This document shows positions 15,888 through 26,053 of a stretch of 64,000 bases of DNA, piece by piece. Within the stretch, counting starts at the first letter, position 1, and each line of letters starts with the position of its first letter. Below the pieces are notes generated by a model, which had not been told where the DNA came from, ran no database searches, and was given only the letters and a program-made list of their open reading frames with translations. This DNA is from Paenibacillus riograndensis SBR5 (GTDB lineage Bacteria > Bacillota > Bacilli > Paenibacillales > Paenibacillaceae), in the NCBI RefSeq assembly GCF_000981585.1, contig NZ_LN831776.1, positions 5,377,187 through 5,441,186 of the forward strand, in the 5' to 3' direction. The position numbers and the translations under genes were made by a program.

Positions 15888-16973
15888 TTATTTCACGGGA
15901 AGAGTAATTACGGAAATTTGGCTGCTGGAAGAAAAGATTGCAAACGAAGCCTCCCGCGTAGCTGTATCCCACCCGATGAAATGTGCCTCATGTCCGGAGG
16001 CTGGCGGTGCCTGCTGGTTAGACAGAATGCTTTTTCCAGTCAAATCATAGAGCGACCAGGAATGGGCAGACACATCCTTAACATAGAGCTGTGAACCAAA
16101 AAGCTCACTTTCCCAGCCCGAAGCTGTGTCGTATTTTTCTTCAAACTTTCCATTCAGTATTACTTTAGAAGCCGCGGCGGGTAAATCAATCAGGCTAAGC
16201 AGCGGCTGCGCCCTGGTGGAGTCCGGATGCTCTACGTTGGCAGGAAATGCCTGATACAGCCAGTTAGTTGTCACTGCAAGCTTGTTGCCCGTAATCTGCA
16301 GATCCAGATAAGGGTTCTGGTCAACCTCAAGGATCTGCTGTGACTTGTCATTCATATTTACAATGGCTATATAACGCTGGCTGCCCATAATCACGGAACC
16401 ATCGTACTCCAGCACAAGATACGGGGAGGAAGAAGCCCTCCAATCTATAACATTTGAATACTCATAAGCGGTATCCCTGTACGTAGAGTCAAATGACGCT
16501 TCGGCTTGGTTCCAAGGTGCCTTATAGACGGAGAACAGCTTATCTCTCTGCACCCACACCTTTTCTGGCGTTCCTGCAGCTCCAGGTGTCCACTGGGCTT
16601 TTCCTTGATCGCCTAGCCGAATATTGATGAAGCTTTTTTGCTGCAATTTCCCGTCCATCCTGAAGCTGTACTTCAGAATCTTCTGCCCTTTGGAACGGGT
16701 CAGCACAATTATTTTATCCGGGTTACTTAAGGTCTTCACGTCAAGAATTTGCTCTTTTGCACCAATGCCCAGATTTACGGCTTGCTTCGTTCGGGTATTA
16801 AACAGCGTGCCGTTCAGTACTACCCTGCCTTCACCAGCAGGCACAATACTGATGCCATCCGTGTCCAGTACTGTGTAAGGAAGATTTACATCAGTCGCTG
16901 CTGCTGAGGAAACTGCTGATGACAGGATCAGAGTTAACAATGATAACAACGTCAAAGCTTTGAGTGTACGCAT
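15888..16973 (-). CDS. Secreted hypothetical protein, beta-propeller-like
   Basis: 361 residues with a signal peptide (MRTLKALTLLSLLTLILSSA, cleavage near AAA). The rest is beta-rich, with repeated short strands such as LVLEYDGSVIMG and KLAVTTNWLY resembling a propeller. I start at ATG 16973 because AAGGAG lies six bases upstream; the frame is open six codons further. No family is recognised. It is cell-surface or secreted by inference. Confidence 0.65.
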   Translation of the reverse strand: MRTLKALTLLSLLTLILSSAVSSAAATDVNLPYTVLDTDGISIVPAGEGRVVLNGTLFNTRTKQAVNLGIGAKEQILDVKTLSNPDKIIVLTRSKGQKILKYSFRMDGKLQQKSFINIRLGDQGKAQWTPGAAGTPEKVWVQRDKLFSVYKAPWNQAEASFDSTYRDTAYEYSNVIDWRASSSPYLVLEYDGSVIMGSQRYIAIVNMNDKSQQILEVDQNPYLDLQITGNKLAVTTNWLYQAFPANVEHPDSTRAQPLLSLIDLPAAASKVILNGKFEEKYDTASGWESELFGSQLYVKDVSAHSWSLYDLTGKSILSNQQAPPASGHEAHFIGWDTATREASFAIFSSSSQISVITLPVK

Positions 16974-17012
16974 CCTTTTCTCCTTCTTCACCGGAAACAG
17001 GACAATGAAGGA

Positions 17013-17321
17013 CTACTCGATGAACTCCGTCTTGAAAACATTCTCCAGTTTGCCGCCCAGTCTTTTTTTGAGGGGAATCTTGATGTCCCGGCTCAGTTCC
17101 TTAAAAAAAGTATCCGCATCACAATTCACATTCTGCGCCATCGCAACAAGGGTTCCGTCATTCACGATATTCTGGTTCACTTCAAGCGGGATATCCACTT
17201 CAATGTCGTATTTCTTGGTCAATGTTTTAATATATCTAGCGAAAATTTCCAGAAGTTCTTCGTTGTTGAAATTCTCAATTGCGGCTTTGCCTTTGGCGGT
17301 AAATTTGATGTTCACTCTCAT
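17013..17321 (-). CDS. Hypothetical protein
   Basis: 102 residues starting MRVNIKFTAKGKAAIENFNN with AAAGGGG upstream of ATG 17321. A soluble alpha/beta pattern with no motif I recognise. It precedes the secreted protein gene by 39 bases on the same strand and may be co-transcribed. Confidence 0.6.
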   Translation of the reverse strand: MRVNIKFTAKGKAAIENFNNEELLEIFARYIKTLTKKYDIEVDIPLEVNQNIVNDGTLVAMAQNVNCDADTFFKELSRDIKIPLKKRLGGKLENVFKTEFIE

Positions 17322-17685
17322 TGTAGATTTCCCCTTTTCTGTCATACCATTTTGTTGTTCGTATATGGATCAAGATGAATAGATGGCTGTAAAAAAGGGC
17401 AACATTATTCTTTGCCTTCAAATGTATCGTTCCGTACATCGCTAAGGTTATATTTCTCAATTTTTTCTATTACCATTCCTGCCCGGAACGCCATCTGCTT
17501 GCTGAATCCCGTCCCGTAGATGTAGTCCTGTTACATCATAACACAACATAACCATTTGTGTTTCGTAATAACAATTATTCCCTCGAACAGTTTGTCAGGG
17601 GAACCCTAATTACTTATTTTTCCTCTCTATATTGCCGATATAGCTGTTATATGGAAATAAATCCTTAAAATTAGGAGGAATTCTC
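17322..17685. other. Divergent intergenic region
   Basis: About 364 bases between two divergent genes. It is AT-rich, with no repeat family from the rest of the window and no convincing small gene. It must hold both promoters, but I cannot fix them. Confidence 0.4.
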
Positions 17686-18495
17686 GTGTCAGCCATCTCT
17701 TCAATTTCCAAAAGCCCCGGCCCCATCCAAACTAACGGCAATCAAAATCCTGCCAAATCCAGGGACAAAGAAGTTCAAAGCCTGAACAACCAGAAAGCTA
17801 AGCTGAGTGAACAAATTGAAGCTGTAAACTCCAATGAAAAGCTCGATCAAAAGATAAAGCAGGAACGTATTCAGGCCCTTAGAACCTCAATACAGGAAAT
17901 CGATGCGCAAATCGCTCAGATCCAAATCGAGGAAATGCAGGAAAAAATAAATACCAGCCAGTCCAAACCATCAGAAACCCAAAAACATGAAGCAGCTACC
18001 GAAACGAATAACACCGCCGATTCCATGAATGCTGTAGTAAAAAACCATACAACCTATGACCGTCTAGGGAAACTCGTTGGTCTTAGCAAGCACATGGAAG
18101 GCTCCATAAAGCTATTGGATACTGAAATTAAAAAAGAAGAGAATTGGCTCTCAGATAATCCACATCAAGATAGCGGCAGATCCTTAATGCTGGAGAACGC
18201 AGAACAGACTGTCCTAAAATCGAAACGTGAGCAAATTCAAGATATCAAAGCCACCGTCCGGGGAATCGATAACAAAATTGATGAATTGGTATCCGATCTG
18301 AATGACAATAAGGATACTTCACCACAAGTTAAGAACGCGCCTGCCTCTCCAGACTCTGAGGATACAGGTGTTAAAGATAAGTCATCCAAGAGTAAAAATA
18401 AAAGCGATACGACAGAGGTTCAAGCCTCCAATGTAAAAACAAACTCGATAACCGGCGCAGGCACCGTTCCACCATCGATTGATGTGAGGGTGTAA
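17686..18495 (+). CDS. FlxA-like coiled-coil protein
   Basis: 269 residues, GTG start with AGGAGG seven bases upstream. Residues about 28-85 (QSLNNQKAKLSEQIEAVNSN onward to DAQIAQIQIEEMQ) form a coiled coil typical of FlxA-like proteins; a second helical stretch is at about 125-205. The C-terminus is Lys/Ser/Asp-rich and disordered. No signal peptide. The role is unknown. Confidence 0.65.
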   Translation: MSAISSISKSPGPIQTNGNQNPAKSRDKEVQSLNNQKAKLSEQIEAVNSNEKLDQKIKQERIQALRTSIQEIDAQIAQIQIEEMQEKINTSQSKPSETQKHEAATETNNTADSMNAVVKNHTTYDRLGKLVGLSKHMEGSIKLLDTEIKKEENWLSDNPHQDSGRSLMLENAEQTVLKSKREQIQDIKATVRGIDNKIDELVSDLNDNKDTSPQVKNAPASPDSEDTGVKDKSSKSKNKSDTTEVQASNVKTNSITGAGTVPPSIDVRV

Positions 18496-18542
18496 ATAGA
18501 AGTTCAAGAACTGAGAACAGGTACATACGAGCAACACTATCA

Positions 18543-18581
18543 CAAAAAACAGACCGCCGGACAGTGAAGCCCGGCGGTCTG
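18543..18581 (-). terminator. Terminator of the SLH giant protein gene
   Basis: CAGACCGCCGG / CCGGCGGTCTG, with a T run on the minus strand (18549-18544). Confidence 0.85.
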
Positions 18582-18616
18582 CTTGCGTTACAAGCTTATA
18601 CGGTGGAGCAGGAGAA

Positions 18617-21600
18617 TCATTTCTGCAATTTGTCCAAAAGGTTCAGCAGCATCTGCGCGCTTTCAGCGCGGGTGCCCTGCTCTTGCGGCGCAAACTGCTC
18701 TTGGCCGCGCCCTTGCATAAGTCCTAGGGCGCTCGCTTCGCCAATCGCTTGGCGGGCCCACTGCGGCGCTTGACTGATGTCGGTGAAGGCGGCAGCCTGA
18801 GCATCTGCCGCCGCCCCGCTGCGCGCCGCGTAGCCGTAAGCGCGTACCAGCATCGCCGCCATCTCCTGGCGCGAGATGGCTTCATCCGGCGCGAACTTCG
18901 CCGCCGACTGGCCGGTGGCAATCCCTGCCTGGACAGCCAGGCCGACCGGACCGGCATACCACTTGTCGGCGCGGACATCCGCGAATGCGGAGGATGCCTT
19001 GCCGCTCAGCCCCAGCGCCCGGACCAGCATCGCGGTGAACTCGGCGCGGGTAATGGCCCGGCTTGGCTCATACCGCCCGGCCGAAGTTCCCTGCACCAGT
19101 TGTTTGGCAGCCAACTGCTTCACGGCTTTTACCGCCCAATGGCTTGCCGGGAGGTCGGCAAAGGTCTTGTCATATTGCAATACGGCATATTTGCTGAAAT
19201 GGCTGACGGCTGCAGCCCATTTGCCGTCCACCCATTGCCCGCCGGCATATTCCAGCCTGCCGTCATCGCTGAGATAATACAGACCCAGCAGGCTTCTGTC
19301 GACATTTGCATTTACTTCGTAAGCAATCGTGACCGGCTGTGAGAATTGCCCAAGCCCGAATGACCGGCCTTGTTCTGTTACGATGCTGAGCGACCATTCC
19401 CGCACAACACCAACGGCCTGAAGCTCGGCTCCCGCCAGGCTACCGGCACGGGCCAGCAGGCTGCTGGCGGCTGCTCCTGGAACAGCTGTCGCTTTCAGTG
19501 AAATTTTGCTGCCTGCAAAAGCCCCGTCACCGGCTTTGCCGCGTAGCTCCGCCAATACAGCAGACGGAATGGTGATGCTCACATTAGCGGCATTTACTGT
19601 TAACGATGCCTGCCCCAGCAGCTCCGCTGCATTCCCTGGAAGCTGGAGCTCTTCCAGCTCCCCGTCAACGGTAATGGCAATCCCGCTGCTTGCGTTCTGG
19701 CTGCCGGTTAACTGGGCCGCCGTCAGGCTTACAACGCCCGGCGCCGACGATGCTGCCGGCGTTGCCGCTGTCGTAGCTTGCGCCGTCGGCGCTGCCGTCC
19801 CTACAGGCTGCCCTCCCGATGGCGGGGAGGTTGGCTCCGGCGTCGGAGCTGGACTCGCTGTCGGCCCTGGACTCGTTGTCGGCTGTGGCGTCGGCTCCGT
19901 AGTAGGGCCCGGCTCGCCTGCTGTTACCTTCAGCACATACTCCGCGCCCATAGCGCCGTACTCTGCGCGAATCGTTGCCGTTCCTTCGCTCATAGCGTGA
20001 ATTTCACCGCTCTCGTCAATTACGGCCACCGTCTGATTCGAAGTGCTATAAACAACACCTTCGGTCAATTCCGCCGTGCTGCTGTCACTGTAAACGGCAT
20101 GGACCACAGCCGTTCCGCTGCTTCCCGGCCGGAGTATATCCGGCCCCTTGATAGCAATGCCTGTCATGACGGCTTCACCGCCCTGCGTTACAGTCAGATC
20201 ATAATGCGCGGTCAAGTCGCGGTAGGTTACCGAAATAACCGTTGCGCCTTGGCTTAACGCCTGCACCGTCCCTTGATCGTCGATGGACGCAACGGCCGGA
20301 TTCAGACTGGAATACCGCAGACCTTCCGTAATGAATGACCGTTTGCCTGAAGCATACACCGCTTCTGTCACAGTCCGGTCGCTTTGGCCTGCCTGAAGCA
20401 CGCCCTTGCCCTGTAAAGCGAGGGACTGCAATTGATCTACCGTGATTGTACTTTCCGCATAAATTGCCGGATATCCGTCCACTGTCGCTCTTACTTTGGC
20501 TGTTCCCGCCTGCACCGCAGTGACCAGCCCGTACGTGTCAACCGTTACGGAATTTTGCGGTGTTGCTGAAACAACGGACCAGTTCACCTTCTTGGTACTG
20601 GCGTCATCGGGGTGCACCTCGGCCTGAAGCTGTATACTTTGCCCAGGCTCCATATCCACCGCTGTACGGTCCAGTGTCACGGATTCCGGAGGCGCTTTGG
20701 CAATGACCAGACGGTCGATTTCGGCCCCGGCCACTGTTCTGGCGACAACAGTCAGCTCACGGTCCTTAATCTCAACTGCAGTAAAAATCTGCTCATCTTC
20801 ATCATAGATTTTTTCCTGCCAGAAACGCTCGGTCAACGCATAGAACTTCGGCCCGGAAGAGCCGCCGATGACATAACGGGTTCCCTGGCCATCGGACACC
20901 TGCTTGCCGTCTTTCATCGGGAAGGTCCGCAAATAAATATGGTCATGCCCGTTCATCACAAGGTCCACCTTGTGCTTGTCAAAGACAGGCACCCAGGTTG
21001 CCTGCACGCGTTCATTAGAATAGATGCTGCCATAAGGCCCCTGGTGGAAAAAGACAACGGTCCATTTTTTGTCACTGGCCGTCAAATCGCGGTCCAGCCA
21101 CTCCGCCTGCTCGGTCATTTCGGCTGCTCCGTGCTCGGTATTCATCACGACAAAATGCGTATCTTGGAGATCAAAGGAATAATTGCTGCCCTTAACGCTG
21201 TCCGCCCCATTCTGCGGATTGTTGAACTGGGCCAGATAGTCGCCGTCGCCGTTCGTGCCCATCACTTCATGGTTCCCGATAATGGGCACCAGCGTCGTGT
21301 TCAGCAGTTGCGGCTGCGCGGCTTCAAACCACCAGTTCCACTGCTCCTGCTCAAAGCCTTTGTCCACCATATCACCGGCATGGACGAGCATCTCGGCATC
21401 CGGCATATATTCGAACGCTTTCTGGAGGGTGGTGCCCCACAGCCCAAAGCCCGCTTTGCTATCCGCCTGGGAGTCACCGATGAACAGGAACTTGGTAGAC
21501 TCACGCCCGCCGCCATCCGTTGTAAAAGTGCCTTGGCTGCTAGCATTGCCTTTTCCGTCACCAACACGGTAAACATACTTCGTTCCTGGCGCAAGGCCGG

Positions 21601-24600
21601 TGGCCTCTGCTTTATGGACGCGCATAGTCCCGTCATTGTTGGTGTTGTAAATGTAGCTGCTGCCTTCGATCCGCAGTCCCTTGCCCTCTTCAAAACCTGT
21701 GAATTCCGCCTGCTTGATCAGTTCAACGACGCTGTCCGTGGTATTCGGATCTGTCTGCCAGGTGAACTGGCGGGAGGTCGCGGTGTCCGCGCCCATCGTA
21801 ACATTCACGTTGCGCGGTGCAGCAGTTCCGTCATATGGAGCCACCTTAAAGGTCATTACTGGACTGTAAAGACCGTCTTTTACCGCCTGTACCCTAAAGG
21901 TTCCTTCCGTCATGGTTGCCGCTCCTGTAATCAGCGTACCGCTGCCATCCGAAACAGCCTCTGCGGCGGTTCCGTTAATCAGCAGACTGGCCCCCTGCAC
22001 GGCGGCACCGGACTCAGCTTCATTTACAGTAAAAGCCGCTTCATACCCTTTGGCGATATTATAATGGTTCCAGTTCAGCTTTAGACTGGTTTTGACGGAT
22101 GCGGCAACAGGTGCCCCGATAAAGCTGATCGGCTGGCCGCTGCCTTCCGTCGAGATGACAGAGCCGGACGTATTTTCAATGACCAGCGCCTTTGAAACTT
22201 CATTCACCGTCTGCTCCAGGGTGTACGGGCCGACATAGTCCCCTCTTACGGTATAGCGGATCTGCCCGATCAGGTCGGAAGCGTCCAGCCTGGCCTCGTT
22301 CATGCGGTTCAGATTCAGGCGCACGGTGCCCCGCCCCGCATCAATAACCGGATTAATCTGTTCCTCTGACAGCTTGCTGCCCCGGATGACCTGCAAATCC
22401 GTTACAGCCGCAGGATCAAAAGCAAACTCGATATGTCCCTCCTTCAGCTTATCCGCATTCTCGGCCTTGATGTCCAGCGTATAGGTTCCGCCTGCAAACA
22501 AAACGTCCGGGGCCTGGTACACATAATACGGCGAACCCAGGTTCACCATGAAATACCATTCCTTAATCGTCTGGTTGCCGCTCATATCGCGGATAGCCAG
22601 CTTTACCTTGTGCCGTCCTTCCGCAAGAGCCGTCTTCGGTTTGTACGTAATTTGCCCTTTGGGCGGGTAGAATCCATGCTCGACCAGCTGATCGTCCACG
22701 TACAGCCGGGTTTTACCCGGATCAATCAGCGTAGTGCCGGGATGGGCGACCGGATCATAGCCTTCGTCCTCACCGTTCATGGAAAGGGTCGGCGCTGCCG
22801 TTTTCACGATCTCCCCGGCCGCAGGGTACTCATTTTTAATTACAGGAGGAGCCATATCCTCATTTAATGGGCCATATACCGCACGGATGTCGTCTACATA
22901 AATGGCGCCGGCGGTTTTATTCAGGTTGCTAGTCTCCATATAGCGGACTGGCAGGTCCATGGTCAGCGGTGTCATTTTCCCCTTCGGAACAGAGGCTTCA
23001 ACGTATTTCCAACCCTTCCAGTCCACCCCTTGCACCTGATCGGTAAAATCGACTGCAAACGCTTTGTTGTCGGCATCACGCATCTGTCCGCGGAGCCAGT
23101 GCTTTTGCCCGTCCCCGTAGATCCACATGCCTATTTTCTCCGGATAGCCGGGAACTTGAATGCGGTTCGCAATCGAGCTTGCCCCGGCGTATGCTCCGGA
23201 AGTACCTGTAGTGTTAACAAAATCATATTCCAGCTTGAGCGCCTTATCACCACCCCGGATATAATCCTGATCCGTTACTTCCGAGATAGCCACGCTGTTG
23301 GCTTTTGCGCTGGAGGCAGCATATTTGCCGATTCCCGCTTCAAAATCCTCCAGCACAACCGGAGGCAGGCCTACATTCACTTCGAAGGAAGCCTCAACGG
23401 TGCCGTATTGGACGATGATTTTGCCGTTTTGGCCATTCTCGCTGGTTGCCTTGAATACGCCGTTCTCATCCACCGTTCCGATATTGCCTTCCACACTCCA
23501 TTTAAAGCTGTGGTTATCCGCCTGGATGACCTGCCCGTTCCGCAATGCCTTCACCGTCAGCTTTGCTGTCGCGCCGGAGGTGTAGGTCTTGATAAGGTCA
23601 GGGAATTTCAGCCCGGTCAGCTCGTCTACTACTTCAATATCGCTGCTGCCTTGGACAGCCCCGGCTGCTGCGCTGATCTTGCCGGAGGCTGCAGCCGTAC
23701 CGGCCGTAAAAACCCCTTTCTCGTCGATGCTCCCGAGGCCCGGATCAATCTGCCAATTCAGCGCTCCCGGAATTGGAGCCGGGTGCCCGTTAGCATCCAT
23801 TCCCGCCGCCGTAAAGGTGAAGCTGGAGCCTTGCAAAATCCGCTCGGCACTTGGCTGAACAGCCAGTTTGGACGCCGTGTTCAGCTCGGGCGCCGCATTG
23901 ACCAGCAGCAGGCCGTTGCCGGTCTTGCGTTCATATCCGTCAGAGCCCTGATTCAGCATTTTTACACCATTGGTTCCGGGCATTCTGGCCACGAAAGTAG
24001 AGGAACCGCCGCCATCCAGGTTCATGGCGTTGACTACGCCAAGATCCTTGAGGATTGCGGCCAATTCTTCCGTCTCGACACCTTCACTGAACCCCGGCGC
24101 TCTGCCGTCGATTTCGAACAGCACGATGCTTCCATCCGCCTTCGTTCCAACGGCTGTGCGGGGATGAACCCCTTCAGGTCCGACACCGGTCTGCACCACA
24201 CCATCCTTCACCAGTGGTCCTGTGCCGCCGATAATAAGGGCAGCCTCGCTCCATTCACCGTCCAGGGCAAAGGAAGCCGTTACCTCATCTCCGGGCGCAA
24301 GTCCTGCCAGAAGCGGCCGCGATGCACCGCTTGCAGACAGCACCACTGTGCCTGGAGCCAGCGGCGTATCACCCTGATTGCTGCGGATTTCGGACACCTT
24401 GAGCTTCAGTGTCTGGCCGCTTTTCACTTCACCGGAAATGACATCCAATACGACCTCGTCGCCATCGTTGGCCGATTTCGTGCTGGTATTGTAATTCTCC
24501 GTGTACAGCACAAGCTGATCACTATTCCGGTAGCGGTTGATGCTGGTCAAATTGCTGGTTTTCCCGCCGATCGTAACGGTTTTGGTCAGCTTCGGTGTGC

Positions 24601-25084
24601 CGTAGAGGGAGCTGCCGTCCGCCTTTACACCGAAAGAATAGGTCGATCCGCTATTCAAAATAACACCGTTGTCCATAAACATGCCGTTAGGCACACCGGT
24701 GGCAAAGCCGGAGATTTCATAGAAATCGCCGTTGATGCCGGCAATAACGCGGCTTCCTGGCGCATCAGCATAAGCCGCCATTTCGGTCACGGCTTTCATA
24801 CCGTACACCTTGCCGCTCTTCGTTCCCGCCCGCAGCTTCAAATTGGCATTGGCCGGATTGAATTCCACAGTATGTATCTTTTGCGGCCCCCGTTCATTCT
24901 GTAAATCCATCCATGTGTACACGGCCCCCGGCGCAAGCTCTGTCTTGCGCGCATCAATGACCTTGCCGTATTCCGGTGCCGTCTGACCGGCGAACGCCGC
25001 TCCTGCGGGAAGCACAGGCTGAAACAATGAAAGAAGTAACAGAAAAATGATTGCCACAGTACTCTGTCGAAAATGCCTTTTCAC
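18617..25084 (-). CDS. Giant SLH-anchored protein: phosphodiester glycosidase plus purple-acid-phosphatase-like domains
   Basis: 2155 residues, GTG start, GGGAGG ten bases upstream. Order: signal peptide (1-30); NAGPA-type phosphodiester glycosidase (about 60-400, with GINGDFYEISGF, HPRTAVGTKADG and NLDGGGSSTF); Ig-like segments; a carbohydrate-binding-like jelly roll (about 577-750); a cohesin-like region (about 900-1030); a fibronectin-like PAP N-domain and calcineurin-type phosphatase (about 1195-1440, with FIGDSQADS, HAGDMVD, GNHEVMG and MNGHDHIYLR); several BIG2 repeats (about 1455-1715); a Pro/Thr linker (about 1728-1765); and three SLH domains (from about 1975). It is attached to cell-wall polymer outside the cell. 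Both catalytic domains suggest cutting of phosphodiester-linked glycans or phosphate scavenging, but the substrate is inferred. Downstream terminator at 18543-18581. Confidence 0.88.
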   Translation of the reverse strand: MKRHFRQSTVAIIFLLLLSLFQPVLPAGAAFAGQTAPEYGKVIDARKTELAPGAVYTWMDLQNERGPQKIHTVEFNPANANLKLRAGTKSGKVYGMKAVTEMAAYADAPGSRVIAGINGDFYEISGFATGVPNGMFMDNGVILNSGSTYSFGVKADGSSLYGTPKLTKTVTIGGKTSNLTSINRYRNSDQLVLYTENYNTSTKSANDGDEVVLDVISGEVKSGQTLKLKVSEIRSNQGDTPLAPGTVVLSASGASRPLLAGLAPGDEVTASFALDGEWSEAALIIGGTGPLVKDGVVQTGVGPEGVHPRTAVGTKADGSIVLFEIDGRAPGFSEGVETEELAAILKDLGVVNAMNLDGGGSSTFVARMPGTNGVKMLNQGSDGYERKTGNGLLLVNAAPELNTASKLAVQPSAERILQGSSFTFTAAGMDANGHPAPIPGALNWQIDPGLGSIDEKGVFTAGTAAASGKISAAAGAVQGSSDIEVVDELTGLKFPDLIKTYTSGATAKLTVKALRNGQVIQADNHSFKWSVEGNIGTVDENGVFKATSENGQNGKIIVQYGTVEASFEVNVGLPPVVLEDFEAGIGKYAASSAKANSVAISEVTDQDYIRGGDKALKLEYDFVNTTGTSGAYAGASSIANRIQVPGYPEKIGMWIYGDGQKHWLRGQMRDADNKAFAVDFTDQVQGVDWKGWKYVEASVPKGKMTPLTMDLPVRYMETSNLNKTAGAIYVDDIRAVYGPLNEDMAPPVIKNEYPAAGEIVKTAAPTLSMNGEDEGYDPVAHPGTTLIDPGKTRLYVDDQLVEHGFYPPKGQITYKPKTALAEGRHKVKLAIRDMSGNQTIKEWYFMVNLGSPYYVYQAPDVLFAGGTYTLDIKAENADKLKEGHIEFAFDPAAVTDLQVIRGSKLSEEQINPVIDAGRGTVRLNLNRMNEARLDASDLIGQIRYTVRGDYVGPYTLEQTVNEVSKALVIENTSGSVISTEGSGQPISFIGAPVAASVKTSLKLNWNHYNIAKGYEAAFTVNEAESGAAVQGASLLINGTAAEAVSDGSGTLITGAATMTEGTFRVQAVKDGLYSPVMTFKVAPYDGTAAPRNVNVTMGADTATSRQFTWQTDPNTTDSVVELIKQAEFTGFEEGKGLRIEGSSYIYNTNNDGTMRVHKAEATGLAPGTKYVYRVGDGKGNASSQGTFTTDGGGRESTKFLFIGDSQADSKAGFGLWGTTLQKAFEYMPDAEMLVHAGDMVDKGFEQEQWNWWFEAAQPQLLNTTLVPIIGNHEVMGTNGDGDYLAQFNNPQNGADSVKGSNYSFDLQDTHFVVMNTEHGAAEMTEQAEWLDRDLTASDKKWTVVFFHQGPYGSIYSNERVQATWVPVFDKHKVDLVMNGHDHIYLRTFPMKDGKQVSDGQGTRYVIGGSSGPKFYALTERFWQEKIYDEDEQIFTAVEIKDRELTVVARTVAGAEIDRLVIAKAPPESVTLDRTAVDMEPGQSIQLQAEVHPDDASTKKVNWSVVSATPQNSVTVDTYGLVTAVQAGTAKVRATVDGYPAIYAESTITVDQLQSLALQGKGVLQAGQSDRTVTEAVYASGKRSFITEGLRYSSLNPAVASIDDQGTVQALSQGATVISVTYRDLTAHYDLTVTQGGEAVMTGIAIKGPDILRPGSSGTAVVHAVYSDSSTAELTEGVVYSTSNQTVAVIDESGEIHAMSEGTATIRAEYGAMGAEYVLKVTAGEPGPTTEPTPQPTTSPGPTASPAPTPEPTSPPSGGQPVGTAAPTAQATTAATPAASSAPGVVSLTAAQLTGSQNASSGIAITVDGELEELQLPGNAAELLGQASLTVNAANVSITIPSAVLAELRGKAGDGAFAGSKISLKATAVPGAAASSLLARAGSLAGAELQAVGVVREWSLSIVTEQGRSFGLGQFSQPVTIAYEVNANVDRSLLGLYYLSDDGRLEYAGGQWVDGKWAAAVSHFSKYAVLQYDKTFADLPASHWAVKAVKQLAAKQLVQGTSAGRYEPSRAITRAEFTAMLVRALGLSGKASSAFADVRADKWYAGPVGLAVQAGIATGQSAAKFAPDEAISRQEMAAMLVRAYGYAARSGAAADAQAAAFTDISQAPQWARQAIGEASALGLMQGRGQEQFAPQEQGTRAESAQMLLNLLDKLQK

Positions 25085-25419
25085 TTTGCAGAATCCTCCC
25101 TAAGATTGTCGTTTTTTGTATAAATATAGACAACACAATAGGGTACATCATATCTGCCAAGCATAAAGGGATGATAAATTCTTGTGCGGTTTATTGTTAA
25201 ACAAGGGTTTTACAGCAGATTTACAACAGATTTCCAGCCGGATACGTATCCTCAGGGTTCTGGCGGCTGATGCTGTCCATGTTGCCCCTCGGGCCGAAAG
25301 GGATTTATGGTTTTTCTAACTACCTACTCTCACCATTTCAATACAAATAATCCATCTCCTCTCTCTTAAGCAACACAAAAAAGAGCAGCATAATCTGCCA
25401 TTCATCTATCAGAATATGA
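25085..25419. other. Intergenic region upstream of the SLH giant
   Basis: About 330 bases without a gene. It carries the leader and promoter of the SLH gene on the minus strand (a TATA-rich stretch near 25115-25130). Nothing else is recognised. Confidence 0.35.
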
Positions 25420-25425
25420 TATAAT
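25420..25425 (+). promoter_or_regulatory. -10 box of toxin cassette 1
   Basis: TATAAT within AATATGATATAAT, a context shared by cassette 2. TGCCA lies about 20 bases upstream in both copies. Confidence 0.55.
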
Positions 25426-25494
25426 CGAACAAGCAATAGAATAGGCTTAAAAGGGTCGGTCGGCTACCTCTCGATAGAAGGGAGGGTTGCCTAT

Positions 25495-25578
25495 ATGACA
25501 GTTAAAGACACACTGACGCTAATGATCTCATTCGCGACTTTGGTTGTTCTTATACTTTCATTCCACAACAAAAAGTAG
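25495..25578 (+). CDS. Putative holin-like type I toxin, copy 1
   Basis: 27 residues, MTVKDTLTLMISFATLVVLI then LSFHNKK: one membrane helix and a short basic tail, as in small type I toxins of the holin-like (TxpA/BsrG-like) kind. A strong GGGAGGG sits upstream. The leader (AAGCAATAGAATAGGCTT and GGTCGGTCGGCT) and the 3' region are shared with copy 2 about 650 bases away. Overproduction would be expected to damage the membrane; the antisense RNA is the expected control. Confidence 0.75.
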   Translation: MTVKDTLTLMISFATLVVLILSFHNKK

Positions 25579-25696
25579 ACCACCCTCGGCAAAGGTACAT
25601 GGTCTACTTTCTGTCCATTATTATTCTGTCGCAGCCTACCGCCCTTAAAAGCGGCTATTGCTCGAGGAGTCGTGCCGTATGTACGACTCCTTTGGT
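25565..25696 (-). ncRNA. Probable antisense RNA (antitoxin) of cassette 1
   Basis: On the minus strand TTGAAA (25730-25725), a 16-base spacer and TATACT (25708-25703) form a promoter. The transcript would begin near 25696 and pass a GGAGTCGT/ACGACTCC hairpin. It could end at the stem TGGTCTAC...GTAGACCA followed by TTTTT within the last toxin codons. So it overlaps the 3' end of the toxin mRNA, as RatA does with txpA. The boundaries are inferred. Confidence 0.55.
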
Positions 25697-25783
25697 ATCT
25701 ATAGTATACAGCATATAGCTTAATTTTCAAATCGCAGTTTATATTTTTTATCCTTAAACAAACTATCCTCTCCAGTTCATCCT

Positions 25784-26053
25784 TTATCTTAATTTTGTGA
25801 TGAAGCAAATCGCCCGATCATAATCCTTGGTATCATCAATGTTAAATAGGTTATTGTTGACAGCCATCCACAAACAGTAGGCTAGGCTTGCTGTAGTAAA
25901 ACCTAACTGGCGTGGCTTTAAAATAAGATTATATTTACCCGATTCGTTAATAAAATATCGCTGCTGAATAAACGGGGTAAGCTCTCCGACATTGTACCAT
26001 TTACAATTTCCTTTTATAAAAACAACGCAAATAAGAGCGGAAAAAAATGCCAC
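25784..26053 (-). pseudogene. Phage terminase-like fragment
   Basis: An 89-codon open frame. The part from KWYNVGELTPFIQQRYFI through KYNLILKPRQLGFTTASLAY looks like the N-terminal ATPase of a phage terminase large subunit, with KPRQLGFTT in the Walker A position. It ends at a stop after only about 70 homologous-looking residues (a full protein is about 400-550). Its first 13 codons come from the neighbouring toxin-cassette promoter region and have no ribosome binding site. I treat it as a decayed prophage remnant. Confidence 0.5.

Noticed and set aside
23030..24904. 624-codon plus-strand open frame, and 20612-22084
   Set aside because: Both are antisense shadows of the giant SLH protein gene; composition follows its codon positions.
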